From assembly GCA_052387115.1 (NCBI GenBank), contig JBQTJM010000281.1:1-5586 (forward strand): 5,586 nt of DNA, written 5' to 3'. The stretch is from JACCXJ01 sp052387115. Its GTDB lineage: Bacteria > Pseudomonadota > Gammaproteobacteria > JACCXJ01. Made by a program: the position numbers and the translations under genes. The stretch's first letter is position 1. Every line of letters begins with the position of its first letter. The notes beneath the pieces were generated by a model. The model was not told where the DNA came from. It searched no databases and worked only from the letters and a program-made list of their open reading frames with translations. Shown here in pieces: positions 5,549 through 5,586 of the stretch.

Positions 5549-5586
5549 ATTCCACCGATAACACTCGCCGCAGCACATCAACGGTC

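Noticed and set aside
5393..5581. Minus-strand ORF with LAERVGFEPTWGG
   Set aside because: This is the well-known false protein obtained by reading the antisense of a serine tRNA 3' end; it crosses the tRNA fragment.
5341..5586. Plus-strand frame open from ATG 5341 to the window end
   Set aside because: It runs through the tandem repeat and the tRNA fragment, has no ribosome site and no recognisable protein motifs; treated as chance.
1..5586. CRISPR array, rRNA or replication origin
   Set aside because: No regularly spaced repeats, rRNA-like blocks or iteron/DnaA-box clusters were seen; the only tandem repeat is the two-copy 17-mer.

Overview
This 5.6 kb window of GC-rich DNA comes from a bacterium, most likely a proteobacterium (perhaps gamma or beta; this is inferred from gene families, codon usage and the tRNA sequence, and no species can be named). 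It splits into a coding half (1-3740) and a scarred mobile-element half (about 3970-5520). 

Coding half: the left edge holds the frameshifted 3' end of an unrecognised gene (2-318, +). Next is a complete M28-family zinc aminopeptidase gene (520-1488, +). It converges, with a 10 bp gap, on a two-gene minus-strand operon: a DMT/EamA permease (2814-3698) followed 22 bp downstream by a gene fusing an N-terminal DCC1-type thiol-disulfide oxidoreductase domain to the membrane core of lipase maturation factor 1 (1499-2791). The LMF1 part lacks its usual C-terminal soluble domain. The permease seems to start at TTG just after an in-frame stop, although a far better Shine-Dalgarno/GTG start lies 42 bp upstream in the same frame. 

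Between 3741 and 3969 I see no convincing gene, only a small palindrome that may belong to the permease promoter. 

Scarred half: a short DUF433-like antitoxin fragment (minus), a fragment of an IS256-family transposase spread over three frames (plus), and a nearly full-length but repeatedly frameshifted P4-type tyrosine integrase lacking its last catalytic residues (minus) lie side by side. To their right is an AT-rich stretch with a perfect inverted repeat and a perfect 17 bp tandem repeat. It is followed by the 3' half of a tRNA-Ser(CGA) gene, ending in encoded CCA at 5520, with no matching 5' half. The simplest reading is the int/att end of an old integrative element that used tRNA-Ser as its attachment site, after loss of function and rearrangement, with chromosomal sequence probably resuming at 5521. 

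I found no evidence for a complete new system. The more unusual points are the DCC1-LMF1 fusion without a C-terminal domain, the broken permease start, and two identical CTAGCTAG scars that each place a stop codon in a decayed gene.
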